Part shown: piece after piece, positions 46,493 through 56,952 of the stretch
How the letters are laid out: the number at the start of each line of letters is the position of its first letter
How positions within the stretch are numbered: position 1 is the stretch's first letter
DNA from: Pseudomonadota bacterium
Lineage (GTDB): Bacteria; Pseudomonadota; Alphaproteobacteria; Micavibrionales; Micavibrionaceae
DNA: 64,000 bases
Direction: 5' to 3'
Assembly: GCA_029558635.1 (NCBI GenBank)
Contig: JAKQEE010000052.1
Coordinates: 454,860-518,859 of the forward strand
Program-made: the position numbers and the translations under genes
Notes under the pieces: model-generated
Told to the model about the DNA's origin: nothing
The model's input: the letters and a program-made list of their open reading frames with translations, nothing else
The model's database searches: none

Positions 46493-47295
46493 TACCCTGA
46501 TTCCGTTTGCTTGCCAAGCAGTTTTTGGACGGCTTGTTCGATGTCGGCTTCGCGGATCAGGCTTTCGCCGACCAGAAAGGCGTTGTAGCCCGCATCAAAC
46601 AGGGATTTCAGCTCTTCATGAGAGGCAATGCCGCTTTCGGCGACGCGGATGGTCGAGGCAGGAATATCTTTCAGCAGGTCGAATGAGGTCTGGAGATCGA
46701 CGTCTAATGTTTTCAAGTTGCGGGCGTTGACACCCACCATCATGGGATTCAGTTTCAATGCGCGGTCTAGTTCCTCTTTGTCGTGGATTTCAACGAGGAC
46801 ATCCATGCCGAGATCGGTTGCGATTTTATACATCTCCGTTGCAGCTTCATCGGAAAGGGCCGCCATGATGAGCAAAATGCAATCTGCCCCCAGTGCGCGG
46901 CTCTCATAAATCTGGAACGGCGAGAGCATAAAATCTTTTCTGAGGACCGGAATGCGTGTGACAGTTTTGACGGCTTCGAGATCTTCATCGGACCCTTTGA
47001 AATAGGGGCGGTCGGTGAGGACGGAGATGCAAGATGCTCCTGCGTTCTGGTAGGCGGTGGCAATTTTTATCGCGTCAAAATCGGGGCGGATGATGCCTTT
47101 GCTGGGCGAGGCTTTTTTGACTTCGGCGATCAGGGCGGGGTGGCCCGCTTCGTTATTTTTTCTGATGGCGTTGCAAAAACCGCGCGGGGCATCCATCAGT
47201 TTTGCCTTTTCCTGATAGACGATTTGGGGGATCAAACGCTCGCAGCGTTCGACGTAGTCGCGTTTTTCCGCGCAGATTTTTTCAAGGACGTTCAT
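46492..47295 (-). CDS. trpC: Indole-3-glycerol phosphate synthase
   Basis: Fourth committed step of tryptophan synthesis. 267 residues, TIM barrel. Visible family blocks: PALIAEVKKASPSKGIIRPDFD with the catalytic lysines and glutamate, VLRKDFMLSPFQIYESRALGAD, MVGVNARNLKTLDVD and RVAESGIASHEEL. Not fused to trpF. Start overlaps trpD by 14 bases; followed by lexA after 109 bases. Confidence 0.96.
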   Translation of the reverse strand: MNVLEKICAEKRDYVERCERLIPQIVYQEKAKLMDAPRGFCNAIRKNNEAGHPALIAEVKKASPSKGIIRPDFDAIKIATAYQNAGASCISVLTDRPYFKGSDEDLEAVKTVTRIPVLRKDFMLSPFQIYESRALGADCILLIMAALSDEAATEMYKIATDLGMDVLVEIHDKEELDRALKLNPMMVGVNARNLKTLDVDLQTSFDLLKDIPASTIRVAESGIASHEELKSLFDAGYNAFLVGESLIREADIEQAVQKLLGKQTESG

Positions 47296-48298
47296 TGGTA
47301 AAATTCTTGTAATCCGTCATCAGTTTCATCGCCGCACCAGTATCTATGGCTTTGGAGGCTAACTCAACCGCGTTTTTTAGGGTTTCGGCTTTTTTCGCGA
47401 TCATCAGGCAGGCGGCGGCATTGGCGAGAACGATATCACGGTATGCATCTTTTTCACCGTTAAGTAGGTCTTCGAGGCGGACGGCGTTGTGGGCGGCGTT
47501 GCCACCGGCGATATCTTGTGCGGAGATTGTGGGAAGGCCGAAATCGTCAGGTGTTAGGATGGTTTCGGTGATTTGGCTGTTTTCGAGTTTGGCGACATGG
47601 GTCGGGGCGGTCAGGGTGATTTCATCCATGCCGTCTGATCCGTGAACAACCCATGCGCGAGTGGACCCGAGGCTTTTCAGGGCTTCGGCCATGGGTCTTA
47701 CAAAATTTTTATCGAAGACGCCCAGAAGTTGGAGTTTCGTGTCCGCAGGATTGGCCAATGGCCCCAGAAGATTGAAGATGGTGCGGAAGCCCAGTTCTTT
47801 GCGCAGGGCGGCCAGCGGTTTCAATGAGGTGTGATGGTGCGGGGCCATCAGAAAGCAAAAGCCGATGTCTTTCAGGGCTTGTGCGCATTGTTCGGGGGTG
47901 AGGTCGAGGTTGATGCCGAGATGCTCCAGAACATCGGCAGCGCCTGATTTTGAGGAGGCGGCGCGGTTGCCGTGTTTGGCGACGGGAATGCCGCAGGCTG
48001 CGACAACGAAAGAAACTGCAGTCGAGATATTCAAAGAGTTGGAATGGTCGCCGCCTGTGCCGCAGCAATCTATGACACCGTCGGGAGCGGAGATGGCGGC
48101 GGCGCGCTTGCGCAGAATTTTGGCGGCGCCGGTGATTTCCTCCACGGTTTCTCCGCGTTGCGAGATGCCCATCAGGAATGCGCCGATTTGGGCAGGTGTT
48201 GCGTGGCCATCCAGAACAGAGTCGATGAAATGCGTCATCTCTTTTTCTGAGAGAGTGTTACCGCTGCGGATGGTTTGAAGGAGCTTTTGAATTGTCAT
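47282..48298 (-). CDS. trpD: Anthranilate phosphoribosyltransferase
   Basis: Transfers phosphoribose from PRPP to anthranilate. 338 residues. PRPP-binding [20 protein letters not shown] near residue 80, then [20 protein letters not shown] and [33 protein letters not shown]. Its start overlaps the trpG stop by four bases, and its stop overlaps trpC, so trpG-trpD-trpC are one coupled unit. Confidence 0.97.
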   Translation of the reverse strand: MTIQKLLQTIRSGNTLSEKEMTHFIDSVLDGHATPAQIGAFLMGISQRGETVEEITGAAKILRKRAAAISAPDGVIDCCGTGGDHSNSLNISTAVSFVVAACGIPVAKHGNRAASSKSGAADVLEHLGINLDLTPEQCAQALKDIGFCFLMAPHHHTSLKPLAALRKELGFRTIFNLLGPLANPADTKLQLLGVFDKNFVRPMAEALKSLGSTRAWVVHGSDGMDEITLTAPTHVAKLENSQITETILTPDDFGLPTISAQDIAGGNAAHNAVRLEDLLNGEKDAYRDIVLANAAACLMIAKKAETLKNAVELASKAIDTGAAMKLMTDYKNFTNERP

Positions 48299-48867
48299 GA
48301 TGTGATCGTGAAAAAATTGCGTAGCAGGTCGAGCCCGTGCTGGGTGGCGATGCTTTCGGGGTGGAACTGTACTCCGTGGATTGGTTTTGTTTTATGCTGA
48401 AGCCCCATGATGAGGTTGTCTTCGGTGTGCGCGGTGATTTCAAGGCAGTCAGGCAAACTTTCTTTTTCAACTATCAGGGAATGGTAGCGTGTGACGGTGA
48501 AAGGGGAGGGAATTTCACTAAAAATGCCTTTGCCTTCATGATAAACGGGAGAGAGCTTGCCATGCATCGGTTCCGGCGCGCGAATGACTTTACCGCCAAA
48601 GGCCTGACCAATGGATTGATGACCAAGGCAAACTCCTAATAATGGAATATTTTTTTCGGCAGCTGCTTTGATCAGGCTTAGACATATCCCTGCATGCTCA
48701 GGGTCGGAAGGGCCGGGGGAAATAATAATCTGTCCCGGCTTGTTGGAGAGAATTTCTTCAACCGTTTTCTGGTCGTTGCGAATGACGGCGCAAGATTTTC
48801 CCAAATCTCCAACATACTGGACGAGGTTGTATGTAAAACTGTCGTAGTTATCAATAAGTGTTATCAT
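48295..48867 (-). CDS. trpG: Anthranilate synthase component II (glutamine amidotransferase)
   Basis: Supplies ammonia to TrpE. 190 residues, class I glutamine amidotransferase. The nucleophile Cys is in [17 protein letters not shown]; the partner His/Glu are in [25 protein letters not shown] is a family landmark. PabA has the same fold, and the trp context favours TrpG, which may serve both. It begins the trpGDC unit and is separated from trpE by the chemoreceptor gene on the other strand. A candidate promoter lies at 48899-48928. Confidence 0.94.
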   Translation of the reverse strand: MITLIDNYDSFTYNLVQYVGDLGKSCAVIRNDQKTVEEILSNKPGQIIISPGPSDPEHAGICLSLIKAAAEKNIPLLGVCLGHQSIGQAFGGKVIRAPEPMHGKLSPVYHEGKGIFSEIPSPFTVTRYHSLIVEKESLPDCLEITAHTEDNLIMGLQHKTKPIHGVQFHPESIATQHGLDLLRNFFTITS

Positions 48868-48898
48868 AATCCATCTTTACCATGCTCAATATATTTTC

Positions 48899-48928
48899 GC
48901 TATATCAGAGGAAAAAATTTTGTGTCAT
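48899..48928 (-). promoter_or_regulatory. Candidate promoter of trpGDC
   Basis: Read on the minus strand: ATGACA (48923-48928), an 18-base spacer and TATAGC (48899-48904), 32 bases before the trpG start. The hexamers match five and four of six consensus bases. No attenuator leader peptide or terminator-like hairpin fits in the short leader. It gives trpGDC its own promoter, separate from trpE. Confidence 0.4.
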
Positions 48929-48996
48929 TATTATATGATCTTCTGCGTTCCTGAATTGTTTGAAAATTGAGTTTCCAGGTAAAAGCCGGAGGAATT

Positions 48997-50487
48997 ATGC
49001 ACTTTAAATTTTTTTCGCGTTCCGATCTTTCCATCAACCAGCGCGTTGCCATTATGAGAAAGCTTGGGATGACGGTTTTTGCCGTTTTAACAGGCATCCT
49101 TATTTTATTATCTGCTTATGTGTATCATTCGGTCAGATCAAGCGAGCAGGCGACGGCAGACATGCGCCTATTGTCACGCACGAAGGTCGTTTTGTTGGAT
49201 ATTACGCTCAATGCTATGGATTCCATCGTTGATAAGGATGAGGGACGCGTGAGCGCGGATCGTAAAGCTGCAATGGTTGAGGGGTTTGCCGAGTTGAAAA
49301 ACGATAAATTGCCGCAGATTGAGCGTATTGCTGCATCGCTCGAAATGATGGATGTTTTTCCCGAATTCAAGAAGGACTTATCCATTTTTGAAAAAGGTGT
49401 TGCTGTTGATCTCGTTCGCGTCATTGAAACGCGCGGGGGCGAGTATGAGTTTGCTGCGCTTGACGACAGCATTGATGGTGCATCTGAGCGGTTGCTGAAT
49501 ACAGTTGTTGCTCTGTACGACCGGATGAGCGAAGTACAAGGACGCGTATATAGTCGTATGATCGTCAGTGTTTGGGCTTTGTTGGGGACGTCCGTGTTTG
49601 TCTTTGTTTTCTCATTGTTCGGGGTTACTGTTATGAGCCGAATCGTGCAGAATTCTATTGTTGCTCCTTTTGCGAATGTTGCCGATAGAATGTCTTCGGT
49701 CATGATGAAATCGGCTCAAGGCTTGAGTGGCAATGCGAAGAAGCTTGATGCGCTGTCCGAAAGTGTTTTTCAGGAGACGCAGTTGGGCCACAAGAAGGCG
49801 CAAGATGTTTCCTTGCATATCCAGAGTGTTTCGGGAGCAACCGAGGAGTTGGTCGCTTCGATTGAGGAAATCCGCCGCCAAGCCAATTTGTCTACGGAGG
49901 TTTCTTCTCTGGCCGTTTCCGAGTCGGATAATATGTCCGAGACAATTTCCAAATTAAACGAATCATCTCTGGGGATTAGCGAAATTACAGAACTGATTAA
50001 CCAGATTGCCGAAAACACCAACCTGTTGGCACTCAACGCGACCATTGAGGCTGCCCGTGCAGGTGAAGCAGGTAAAGGATTTGCAGTTGTGGCGACCGAG
50101 GTTAAAAATCTGGCTGTCAAAACCGCAGAGGCAACCGAGGGAATCAATGAGCGTGTTAAAACCATGCAGGAGATGGCAACGTCGGCTGTGGCCGCCATCG
50201 AGAATATCCGCACCACCATCCGCGATATCAGTTCGGCGAGCAGTTCGGTAACGACGGCGGTCGATCAGCAATCCATGGCAACGCGTGATATTTCCAATAT
50301 CCTTCGGGATGTCATGAAGAGGATTGACGTCACGGTCGAGATGATTTCCAAGGTTGATAAGGCCGTCGAAGAAACACGCAGCGTATCCAACGAAGTTGTT
50401 GGTTCTACAGCAGGCATGATCGAGGTCGTCAAAAAGTCGGACGAAGATGTACATCATCTTCTGTATGGTGGTAAAAAAGCGCCCTAA
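48997..50487 (+). CDS. Methyl-accepting chemotaxis protein
   Basis: Chemoreceptor, 496 residues from the ATG at 48997, with GGAGG at 48988-48992 four bases upstream; the frame is open to a TTG at 48967. TM1 about residues 25-43, periplasmic domain about 44-187, TM2 about 188-212. The cytoplasmic part has the conserved kinase-control hairpin near 338-372 ([20 protein letters not shown], then [17 protein letters not shown]). The linker after TM2 is not an obvious HAMP domain. No NWETF-type CheR tether at the end. The ligand is unknown. It stands between trpE and trpG on the opposite strand and overlaps the trpE end by four bases. Confidence 0.93.
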   Translation: MHFKFFSRSDLSINQRVAIMRKLGMTVFAVLTGILILLSAYVYHSVRSSEQATADMRLLSRTKVVLLDITLNAMDSIVDKDEGRVSADRKAAMVEGFAELKNDKLPQIERIAASLEMMDVFPEFKKDLSIFEKGVAVDLVRVIETRGGEYEFAALDDSIDGASERLLNTVVALYDRMSEVQGRVYSRMIVSVWALLGTSVFVFVFSLFGVTVMSRIVQNSIVAPFANVADRMSSVMMKSAQGLSGNAKKLDALSESVFQETQLGHKKAQDVSLHIQSVSGATEELVASIEEIRRQANLSTEVSSLAVSESDNMSETISKLNESSLGISEITELINQIAENTNLLALNATIEAARAGEAGKGFAVVATEVKNLAVKTAEATEGINERVKTMQEMATSAVAAIENIRTTIRDISSASSSVTTAVDQQSMATRDISNILRDVMKRIDVTVEMISKVDKAVEETRSVSNEVVGSTAGMIEVVKKSDEDVHHLLYGGKKAP

Positions 50488-51941
50488 TTTTTCCTGCTGG
50501 AGATGATGGCGTCATCCGCTGCGCGCAGGATGGCTTTTGATTTGTTGACCGTTTCCTGAAATTCGTTTTCCGGTATGCTGTCGGCGACAACGCCGCCACC
50601 AGCTTGAACATAAAGTTTTCCGTCTTTTACCACGCAGGTTCTTAGCGCAATGCAGCTGTCGATGTTGCCGTTGGCGGCCAGATAGCCTACGCCGCCGCCG
50701 TAGAATTTGCGTTTGGTCGGTTCCAATGCGTCGATGATTTCCATGGCGCGGATTTTCGGGGCGCCGCTCACCGTGCCAGCTGGAGTTCCGGACATCAGGG
50801 CGTCGAGTGAGTCGAGGTCGTCGCGCAAGTCTCCTTCGACGTTCGAGACGATGTGCATGACGTGCGAATAAAACTCGACAAAAAACTGTTCGGTGACTTT
50901 GACGCTGCCGATTTTGGATACTTTGCCCACGTCGTTGCGTCCCAGGTCCAGAAGCATCAGATGTTCGGCCAGCTCTTTCGGGTCGGAGAGAAGGGCTGCC
51001 TTGAGTTTTTGATCTTCCTCGGCGTTGGCGCCGCGTGGAAGGGTTCCGGCAATCGGGCGGATCGTGACTTTGCCGTCGCGTACACGGACCAGAATTTCAG
51101 GACTGGAGCCGATCAGCGAGAAATCCGGATATTTGATATAGAACAAAAACGGCGACGGGTTTAGGCGGCGCAACGAGCGGTATAGGTCGAAGGCCGGCAA
51201 ATCGAAATCGGTCGTAAAGCGTTGTGATGGAACAAACTGGAATATGTCACCGGCGCGGATATACTCCTTGCCTTTTTCGATCATGGAAAAATAGTCCTGT
51301 TTGCTCATGTTCGAAGCGGGTTCCGGAAGGGTCGGGAATTTCGATTGTTGGCTGGAGATCAGAATGGGCGTTCTGATTTTCTCCTTAACCTGTTCCAGAC
51401 GTGCGCGGGCTTCGGATAAGGCTTTTTCGGCAGGGGTGTCCGAGTTTGCCGCATGTGTGTAGATTGGGGTGACGATGCAAATTTTGTGTTTGACGTTATC
51501 GAAGATCACCAGAATGCGCGGTCTGACAAAAATGGAATCCGGAATGTCCAGTGGATCCGGATTGGTGTCGGGGATGCGTTCCGCGACGCGGATAATGTCG
51601 TAGCCTATGTAGCCAAACAAGCCCGATGTCGCCATGGGTGGCAAGGTTTCATCAGAAACGTCGATGCGGGATTGGTTCAGGAGGTTGCGCAAATCGTCGA
51701 GCGGGTTGCTCTGATGTGTGCGATAATCCTTACAGGTCCAGACGATGTCGGGGTCGTAACCGATGATGGTGTAACGACCAAGTTGTTCGCCGCCTTCGAC
51801 GGATTCCAGAAGGAAAGAGTAATCTTCCTTTTCGGCCAGCTTCAGGAAAACCGAGACAGGCGTATCAAGGTCTGACACAATCCAGTCATGCAGGAGTTGC
51901 GTTTTTCCTGCCTTGTAGTTTTCAAGAAAGCTGTGTTCCAT
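50484..51941 (-). CDS. trpE: Anthranilate synthase component I
   Basis: Makes anthranilate from chorismate, with TrpG. 485 residues. The N-terminal tryptophan-binding region contains [20 protein letters not shown], in which the LLES element contacts feedback tryptophan. The chorismate-binding domain shows [46 protein letters not shown] and [20 protein letters not shown]. Three bases after ppiD on the same strand, so expressed from its promoter. Confidence 0.96.
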   Translation of the reverse strand: MEHSFLENYKAGKTQLLHDWIVSDLDTPVSVFLKLAEKEDYSFLLESVEGGEQLGRYTIIGYDPDIVWTCKDYRTHQSNPLDDLRNLLNQSRIDVSDETLPPMATSGLFGYIGYDIIRVAERIPDTNPDPLDIPDSIFVRPRILVIFDNVKHKICIVTPIYTHAANSDTPAEKALSEARARLEQVKEKIRTPILISSQQSKFPTLPEPASNMSKQDYFSMIEKGKEYIRAGDIFQFVPSQRFTTDFDLPAFDLYRSLRRLNPSPFLFYIKYPDFSLIGSSPEILVRVRDGKVTIRPIAGTLPRGANAEEDQKLKAALLSDPKELAEHLMLLDLGRNDVGKVSKIGSVKVTEQFFVEFYSHVMHIVSNVEGDLRDDLDSLDALMSGTPAGTVSGAPKIRAMEIIDALEPTKRKFYGGGVGYLAANGNIDSCIALRTCVVKDGKLYVQAGGGVVADSIPENEFQETVNKSKAILRAADDAIISSRKN

Positions 51942-51944
51942 GAT

Positions 51945-53831
51945 CTATTCTTTGTCCGGGGAAGAGCCGTAAACGCGTTTCAGCAGATTGTGGTTGATTT
52001 CGACCGGATATTTTTTCTGTATATGGTCGACAAGGATCATCATGTTGGCGTTCATTGTGTCCGCTTGCAAGTTGTTGGCAACTTCTTTCGAAGGCTGGGC
52101 TTCAGACATTTTGACTGAAGTGACTTCTCCGATCAGAATGGCGTCGGCGCTGGTCGGGATCGACAGGATGAACTTGCCCTGTGGAGCGTCCATGAAACGT
52201 CCGGCAACACGAGGATCCTTGAATGTTTCCGGAAGGTCTTTGTTGCTTTCTTGATTACGGGACAAGGTCAGGGTGTGAACTTTCTTGCCCGTTTTATCAA
52301 GTTGGGTTTTGCCTTCGTTCAATTCTTCGGTCATTTTCTGCGCAAGAATGAGGTTTTTCCGTCCCTGATTTTCTTCTTTCCAGCGTTTGGCAATTTGATC
52401 CTTGACGTCGTCAAAGGCTTTGGGGGCCGAAAGTGTGATTTTCTCGACTTTGATGCTGTAGAGCTGGTGGTCGGTCAGATCGGAAAGTGTGGTGGCTTCG
52501 TTTTCCACGGCGGTGAAAGCTTTTTGTATGATCGACTTTTGCTGGTCTTCACTCAATTCCATGCCGGTGTCCAGTTTGGTTTCGGATGCCGAAATGGAGG
52601 AGAACGGAAGGATCTGGATTTTATAGTCACCTTTCAGCGCTTCGAAATCTTCTCCCCCGGCAAGACGATCTTCGATCTCGGAGGTGAGTTCGTAAACCTG
52701 ATTTCCTGATTTGTCTTCGATCAGATGCTGTTTGATCTCGTCTTTCAGTTCGGCCAACGGCGGAATGTGTTCCGGTTTGACTTTGACCAGTTTGATGATG
52801 TGATAGCCGAGGGCGGATTTGATCGGGCCGATATACTCGCCTTCTTTGGACGAGAATACGGGCGTGGTCATTTCCGGTGTCAGGTCACTTTTGGCAAAGT
52901 CATTTTTACCGGCATATGATTTTTTGTCTCCGGTTGCGGATTTTACAGCGTCTTCCAGAGATTTTCCTTTTTCTGCAGCGGCTTTGACTTTGTTTGCATC
53001 GCTTTCGGATTTGAGGATGGCCTGTTCCAGCGTTCTTTTTTCAGGAAGCTGGTAGGTGTCTTTATTTTCGTCGTAGTAGGCGGCGATTTCAATGTCGCTC
53101 ACCTTGATGTTTTTCATGACCGAAGCGGTGTCGAGAATGGCGATTTTGAAATCGCGCTTTTCCGGCATCATGTATTGGCGTTCAACGGTTTTGTAATAGT
53201 CCCCCAGCGTTTGAGCGTCAGGGTCTTTGTCCAGTTTGATGTCGCTGTTTGACAGTTCGATGTAGCGGATGGTTTTGGCGATGTCTTTATAGGCGGCGAT
53301 ATCCGAAGACATGGCCGAGGGGATATAGCTGGCCGAGCCGATTGAGGTTTTCAGCATATTCGATTGAATTTCGCTGCGGATCAGCTGAACAAGGGTTTTT
53401 TCGCTCATCCCCTGCATTTGAAGGAATTGGGCGAGGGCCTGTTTTTTGTCCGTCCCTTGGGCGACCAATGGCGCGATAAGCTGCTGGATCTGGTCGGCGA
53501 CATATTTGTCTTCGACAGAGATGCCGTAATCAATGGCAGACAAGTCGAGAATGCGGCCGAGGACTTCGTTCTGGAGAATATTGTCGATCAGGCCCATGTC
53601 ATAGGCTTGTTTGGTATCCAGTCTCTGGTTTCGCAGGATGCGGTTAACGGTTGTGTTGAATTCCGCAATCTTGATTGGCGTGCCATTGACGACCGCGACA
53701 TCGGTTTTAGTGATTCCACCGCCGCGGAACATGCCGTTCCAGTCGGTCAGGACCAGACTGAGGCCCCCCAGTACCAGCAGAGCCAGAAAAAGAGCCGAAA
53801 AGAAACCGTTACGCATAGACCGTAGAAACAT
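51945..53831 (-). CDS. ppiD: PpiD/SurA-type membrane-anchored peptidyl-prolyl isomerase
   Basis: 628-residue periplasmic foldase anchored by one helix (MRNGFFSALFLALLVLGGLS). After a SurA-N-like helical region, a parvulin-type domain near residues 230-350 contains FSSKEGEYIGPIKSALGYHIIKL. The remainder is helical, as in PpiD. It helps fold secreted proteins as they leave the Sec channel. In alphaproteobacteria this gene commonly precedes trpE. A good promoter lies upstream at 53875-53903; tpiA is divergent. Confidence 0.9.
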   Translation of the reverse strand: MFLRSMRNGFFSALFLALLVLGGLSLVLTDWNGMFRGGGITKTDVAVVNGTPIKIAEFNTTVNRILRNQRLDTKQAYDMGLIDNILQNEVLGRILDLSAIDYGISVEDKYVADQIQQLIAPLVAQGTDKKQALAQFLQMQGMSEKTLVQLIRSEIQSNMLKTSIGSASYIPSAMSSDIAAYKDIAKTIRYIELSNSDIKLDKDPDAQTLGDYYKTVERQYMMPEKRDFKIAILDTASVMKNIKVSDIEIAAYYDENKDTYQLPEKRTLEQAILKSESDANKVKAAAEKGKSLEDAVKSATGDKKSYAGKNDFAKSDLTPEMTTPVFSSKEGEYIGPIKSALGYHIIKLVKVKPEHIPPLAELKDEIKQHLIEDKSGNQVYELTSEIEDRLAGGEDFEALKGDYKIQILPFSSISASETKLDTGMELSEDQQKSIIQKAFTAVENEATTLSDLTDHQLYSIKVEKITLSAPKAFDDVKDQIAKRWKEENQGRKNLILAQKMTEELNEGKTQLDKTGKKVHTLTLSRNQESNKDLPETFKDPRVAGRFMDAPQGKFILSIPTSADAILIGEVTSVKMSEAQPSKEVANNLQADTMNANMMILVDHIQKKYPVEINHNLLKRVYGSSPDKE

Positions 53832-53874
53832 GAGACTGTCCTGATTTTTAATATTTTATGTTTTAAACCGCCCG

Positions 53875-53903
53875 ACTATAAACATCCCGACTGGACAGGA
53901 CAA
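53875..53903 (-). promoter_or_regulatory. Candidate promoter of ppiD-trpE
   Basis: Read on the minus strand: TTGTCC (53898-53903), a 17-base spacer and TATAGT (53875-53880), 44 bases before the ppiD ATG, inside the 117-base gap to divergent tpiA. The hexamers match four and five of six consensus bases with ideal spacing. The best promoter match seen in the window. Confidence 0.5.
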
Positions 53904-53948
53904 GCCTTGTTGGGTATCTAAGGTGCTATTAACAAGGAACAGATCAAA

Positions 53949-54686
53949 ATGAAAAAACTGATTGTCGGTAATTGGAAAATGAACGGATCGACCGAGATGG
54001 CTTCTCAACTGGTTTCGGGAATTGCCGCCGGGAAAATTGATAATGCCGATGTTTGCGTTTGCCCTCCTTATGTGTTTCTGTGCGGGATTGCCGCTGCCGC
54101 AAAACAGGCCGGAATTGCCATCGGGGCGCAGGATTGTGCCTATTACCCTAAAAGCGGAGCTTATACGGGGGATATTTCCGCCTCAATGGTTAAGGATATC
54201 GGCTGCCGCTATGTCATTCTCGGCCATTCCGAGCGTCGCCAGTACCATGCAGAAAGCAATGAGGTAGTTAAAAACAAGGCGTTGCGCGTTCATGAAGAGG
54301 GGTTGATTGCTGTTATCTGTGTAGGAGAGACCGATGCAGAGCGTGAGGCAGGAGAACATATTTCGGTTGTCATAATGCAGCTTATGGAGTCGATTCCGGA
54401 AACGGCGAGTGGCGCCAATCTGGTTATCGCTTACGAGCCGGTCTGGGCCATCGGAACAGGCAAAACCGCGACCGAAGAAGATGTCGCGGAAATGCATGGG
54501 ATTATTCGCCGTTTTGTGAATGAAAAACTGGACAATCCGGAACAGGTGCGTATTTTGTACGGCGGTTCTGTGAAACCCGAGAATGCCGCTTCGTTGTTGG
54601 CGGTTCCCCATGTAGACGGGGCTCTGGTCGGCGGGGCTAGCCTGAAGGCCGATCAATTTCTTGCAATTATTGCCGGAGCGGCCTAA
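53949..54686 (+). CDS. tpiA: Triosephosphate isomerase
   Basis: Interconverts dihydroxyacetone phosphate and glyceraldehyde 3-phosphate. 245 residues. Active-site Lys10 (GNWKMNG), His93 (LGHSERR) and Glu163 (AYEPVWAIGTG) are all present, followed by the phosphate loop GGSVKPENA. First gene of the tpiA-secG-pyrG run, as is usual in alphaproteobacteria. Confidence 0.97.
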   Translation: MKKLIVGNWKMNGSTEMASQLVSGIAAGKIDNADVCVCPPYVFLCGIAAAAKQAGIAIGAQDCAYYPKSGAYTGDISASMVKDIGCRYVILGHSERRQYHAESNEVVKNKALRVHEEGLIAVICVGETDAEREAGEHISVVIMQLMESIPETASGANLVIAYEPVWAIGTGKTATEEDVAEMHGIIRRFVNEKLDNPEQVRILYGGSVKPENAASLLAVPHVDGALVGGASLKADQFLAIIAGAA

Positions 54687-54728
54687 AAGGGTCGAAATTA
54701 AATTATAAGAACTTAGAGAGTTTTCCTG

Positions 54729-55100
54729 ATGGAACATGTCGTTCTGGTCATTCACTTAATATTGACGCTCGCATTGATCGTCCTGATTTTGCTCCAACGC
54801 TCCGAAGGTGGCGGCTTGGGTATGGGGACAGGCGGCGGTTTGGGCAGCTTCGCCTCGGCCCAATCGACGGCCAATGCGTTGACCAAGGCCACGACCTTTG
54901 TTGCCATCGGTTTTTTTACGACCAGCATTATTCTTGCGATTTTGGCTTCGCATAGCGGATCGTCCCAAAGCATTCTGGACACTGTGGCCGATACTCCGGC
55001 TGTACAGACTGCTCCTTCCGTTCCCGTCGAGGGCGCTGAAGATGCGGCCAAGACGCCTGAAACACCTTCCGAACCTCCAACTGTTCCGATAGCTAAGTAA
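54729..55100 (+). CDS. secG: SecG, protein-export membrane subunit
   Basis: Non-essential partner of the SecYE channel. 123 residues with two membrane helices (about 3-22 and 54-74) and, between them, the conserved [21 protein letters not shown] loop. A proline- and acid-rich tail of about 45 residues follows. The gene lies two bases before pyrG, which indicates co-transcription. Confidence 0.93.
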   Translation: MEHVVLVIHLILTLALIVLILLQRSEGGGLGMGTGGGLGSFASAQSTANALTKATTFVAIGFFTTSIILAILASHSGSSQSILDTVADTPAVQTAPSVPVEGAEDAAKTPETPSEPPTVPIAK

Positions 55101-55102
55101 AT

Positions 55103-56731
55103 ATGACCAAATATGTTTTCATTACCGGCGGCGTGGTTTCCTCTTTAGGAAAAGGCCTCGCCTCCGCAGCGTTGGGCGCGTTGTTGCAAGCGCGCGGCTA
55201 TTCTGTCCGTCTGTGCAAGATGGACCCGTACCTCAATATTGATCCGGGGACGATGTCGCCGACCCAGCATGGCGAAGTCTATGTCACCGATGACGGGGCA
55301 GAAACCGATCTCGACCTTGGTCACTATGAACGCTTTACGGGGCGTCCGGCATCGCAGACCGACAACATCACCACGGGCCGCATTTATATGAATGTTCTTC
55401 AGCGCGAACGCCGTGGGGAATATCTGGGGGCGACCATTCAGGTCATTCCGCATATCACCGACGAGATCAAAAGCTTTATCCGCGAGAAAGACGGCAGCGC
55501 GGATTTTATTCTTGTGGAAACCGGCGGGACTGTTGGCGATATCGAGGCCCACCCGTATCTCGAGGCGATCCGGCAGTTCAGTAATGAAGTCGGGCCGGAG
55601 AGAGCCCTTTTTATCCATGCGACGTGGTTGCCTTATATTCCTGCGGCGGGTGAACTGAAAACCAAGCCGACGCAGCACTCGGTCAAAGAGTTGATGGCGG
55701 CAGGTATTCGGCCAAACATTCTTTTGTGTCGTGCGGACCGCCCGATTGATGTGGGCGAGCGCAAGAAAATCAGTTTGTTCTGTAATATTCCGTATGAGAG
55801 GGTTATTCCGGCACTTGACGTGTCTTCGATTTACGAAGTGCCGCTCACTTACCACGCCGAAGGTTTGGATGATGAAGTGCTGCGTTGCTTTGGTTTGTCC
55901 GTGGATAAGGCTCCGGAATTGTCGCAGTGGCATGATATTATCGACCGCGTCAAAAATCCGGAGAGCGAAGTCAAGGTGGCGATTGTCGGGAAATATACCG
56001 AGCTGTCGGATAGTTACAAATCGCTCAATGAAGCTTTGGTTCATGGCGGAATTGCCAACCGCGTCAAAGTCAAACTCAAATTTGTCGAGTCGGAGATTTT
56101 CGAACAGGACGGCACGATTCACGAACTCGAAGATGTTCATGCGATTCTGGTTCCGGGCGGATTTGGTGTGCGCGGGACGGAAGGCAAGATCAAGGCCGTG
56201 CAGTTTGCGCGTGAACATAAAATTCCGTATTTCGGGATTTGTTTCGGGATGCAGATGGCAGTGATTGAGTCTTGCCGCAATCAATTGGGATTGACCAAAG
56301 CGTCTTCGACCGAGTTCGGTGCGACGGATGAGCCTGTTGTGGGTCTTATGACCGAATGGGTCAAGGGGAATGAAACCGTTGCTCGTACTCAGGCGGGCGA
56401 TCTGGGTGGGACGATGCGTCTTGGCGCTTATCCTGCGGTTCTTAAAAAGGGATCGCACGTGGCCGATATTTACGGGTCTAACTCGATTATGGAGCGTCAC
56501 CGTCACCGTTATGAAGTCAACACAAGTTATATTCCACGTCTTGAGGCAAAAGGTCTGGTGTTTTCAGGGATGTCGCCGGATGGCGAGTTGCCGGAAATTG
56601 TCGAGATTCCCGATCATCCGTGGTTTGTTGGAGTCCAGTTTCATCCTGAACTGAAATCCAAGCCGTTTGACCCGCACCCGTTGTTTGTTTCTTTTATCAA
56701 GGCTGCGGTCGATAAGAGCCGGTTGGTATAA
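55103..56731 (+). CDS. pyrG: CTP synthase
   Basis: Makes CTP from UTP, ATP and glutamine. 542 residues. The N-terminal amidoligase opens [20 protein letters not shown], with [12 protein letters not shown] and the [12 protein letters not shown] stretch. The C-terminal glutaminase has Cys380 in [11 protein letters not shown] and [15 protein letters not shown] at the end. The ATG is 2 bases after the secG stop. Confidence 0.98.
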   Translation: MTKYVFITGGVVSSLGKGLASAALGALLQARGYSVRLCKMDPYLNIDPGTMSPTQHGEVYVTDDGAETDLDLGHYERFTGRPASQTDNITTGRIYMNVLQRERRGEYLGATIQVIPHITDEIKSFIREKDGSADFILVETGGTVGDIEAHPYLEAIRQFSNEVGPERALFIHATWLPYIPAAGELKTKPTQHSVKELMAAGIRPNILLCRADRPIDVGERKKISLFCNIPYERVIPALDVSSIYEVPLTYHAEGLDDEVLRCFGLSVDKAPELSQWHDIIDRVKNPESEVKVAIVGKYTELSDSYKSLNEALVHGGIANRVKVKLKFVESEIFEQDGTIHELEDVHAILVPGGFGVRGTEGKIKAVQFAREHKIPYFGICFGMQMAVIESCRNQLGLTKASSTEFGATDEPVVGLMTEWVKGNETVARTQAGDLGGTMRLGAYPAVLKKGSHVADIYGSNSIMERHRHRYEVNTSYIPRLEAKGLVFSGMSPDGELPEIVEIPDHPWFVGVQFHPELKSKPFDPHPLFVSFIKAAVDKSRLV

Positions 56732-56752
56732 AAATTTGTAGTGGAGGTTGGT

Positions 56753-56941
56753 GTGACTAAGGAAATGATAGAAAGAAAATCTTTGGGCGAGAATGTTGGG
56801 GTTTGCTCTTTGATGACGGCGTTTGCGTTTCTTGCTTTGGTTGATCACTATAAGCCGCAGATTGAGGAAGGCTATAACGAGGCAAAGAGTTTTGTATCGC
56901 ATGTATTGTCGGCGCCGATATACAACCCTCATTCCAAGTAG
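56753..56941 (+). CDS. Small protein of unknown function between pyrG and purC
   Basis: 62 residues from the GTG at 56753, which has GGAGG at 56743-56747, five bases upstream; the in-frame GTG at 56741 precedes that site. A hydrophobic run ([17 protein letters not shown]) could be a single membrane helix of about 17 residues, followed by an acidic and then basic stretch. Not recognised. Good ribosome site, 21 bases after pyrG and 11 before purC, so it belongs to the operon. Confidence 0.55.
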   Translation: MTKEMIERKSLGENVGVCSLMTAFAFLALVDHYKPQIEEGYNEAKSFVSHVLSAPIYNPHSK

Positions 56942-56952
56942 GAGTTTTAAAG

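Noticed and set aside
55145-56506. Long minus-strand open frame opposite pyrG
   Set aside because: pyrG is fully conserved on the plus strand; the opposite frame is low-complexity, basic and histidine-rich, as shadow frames are.
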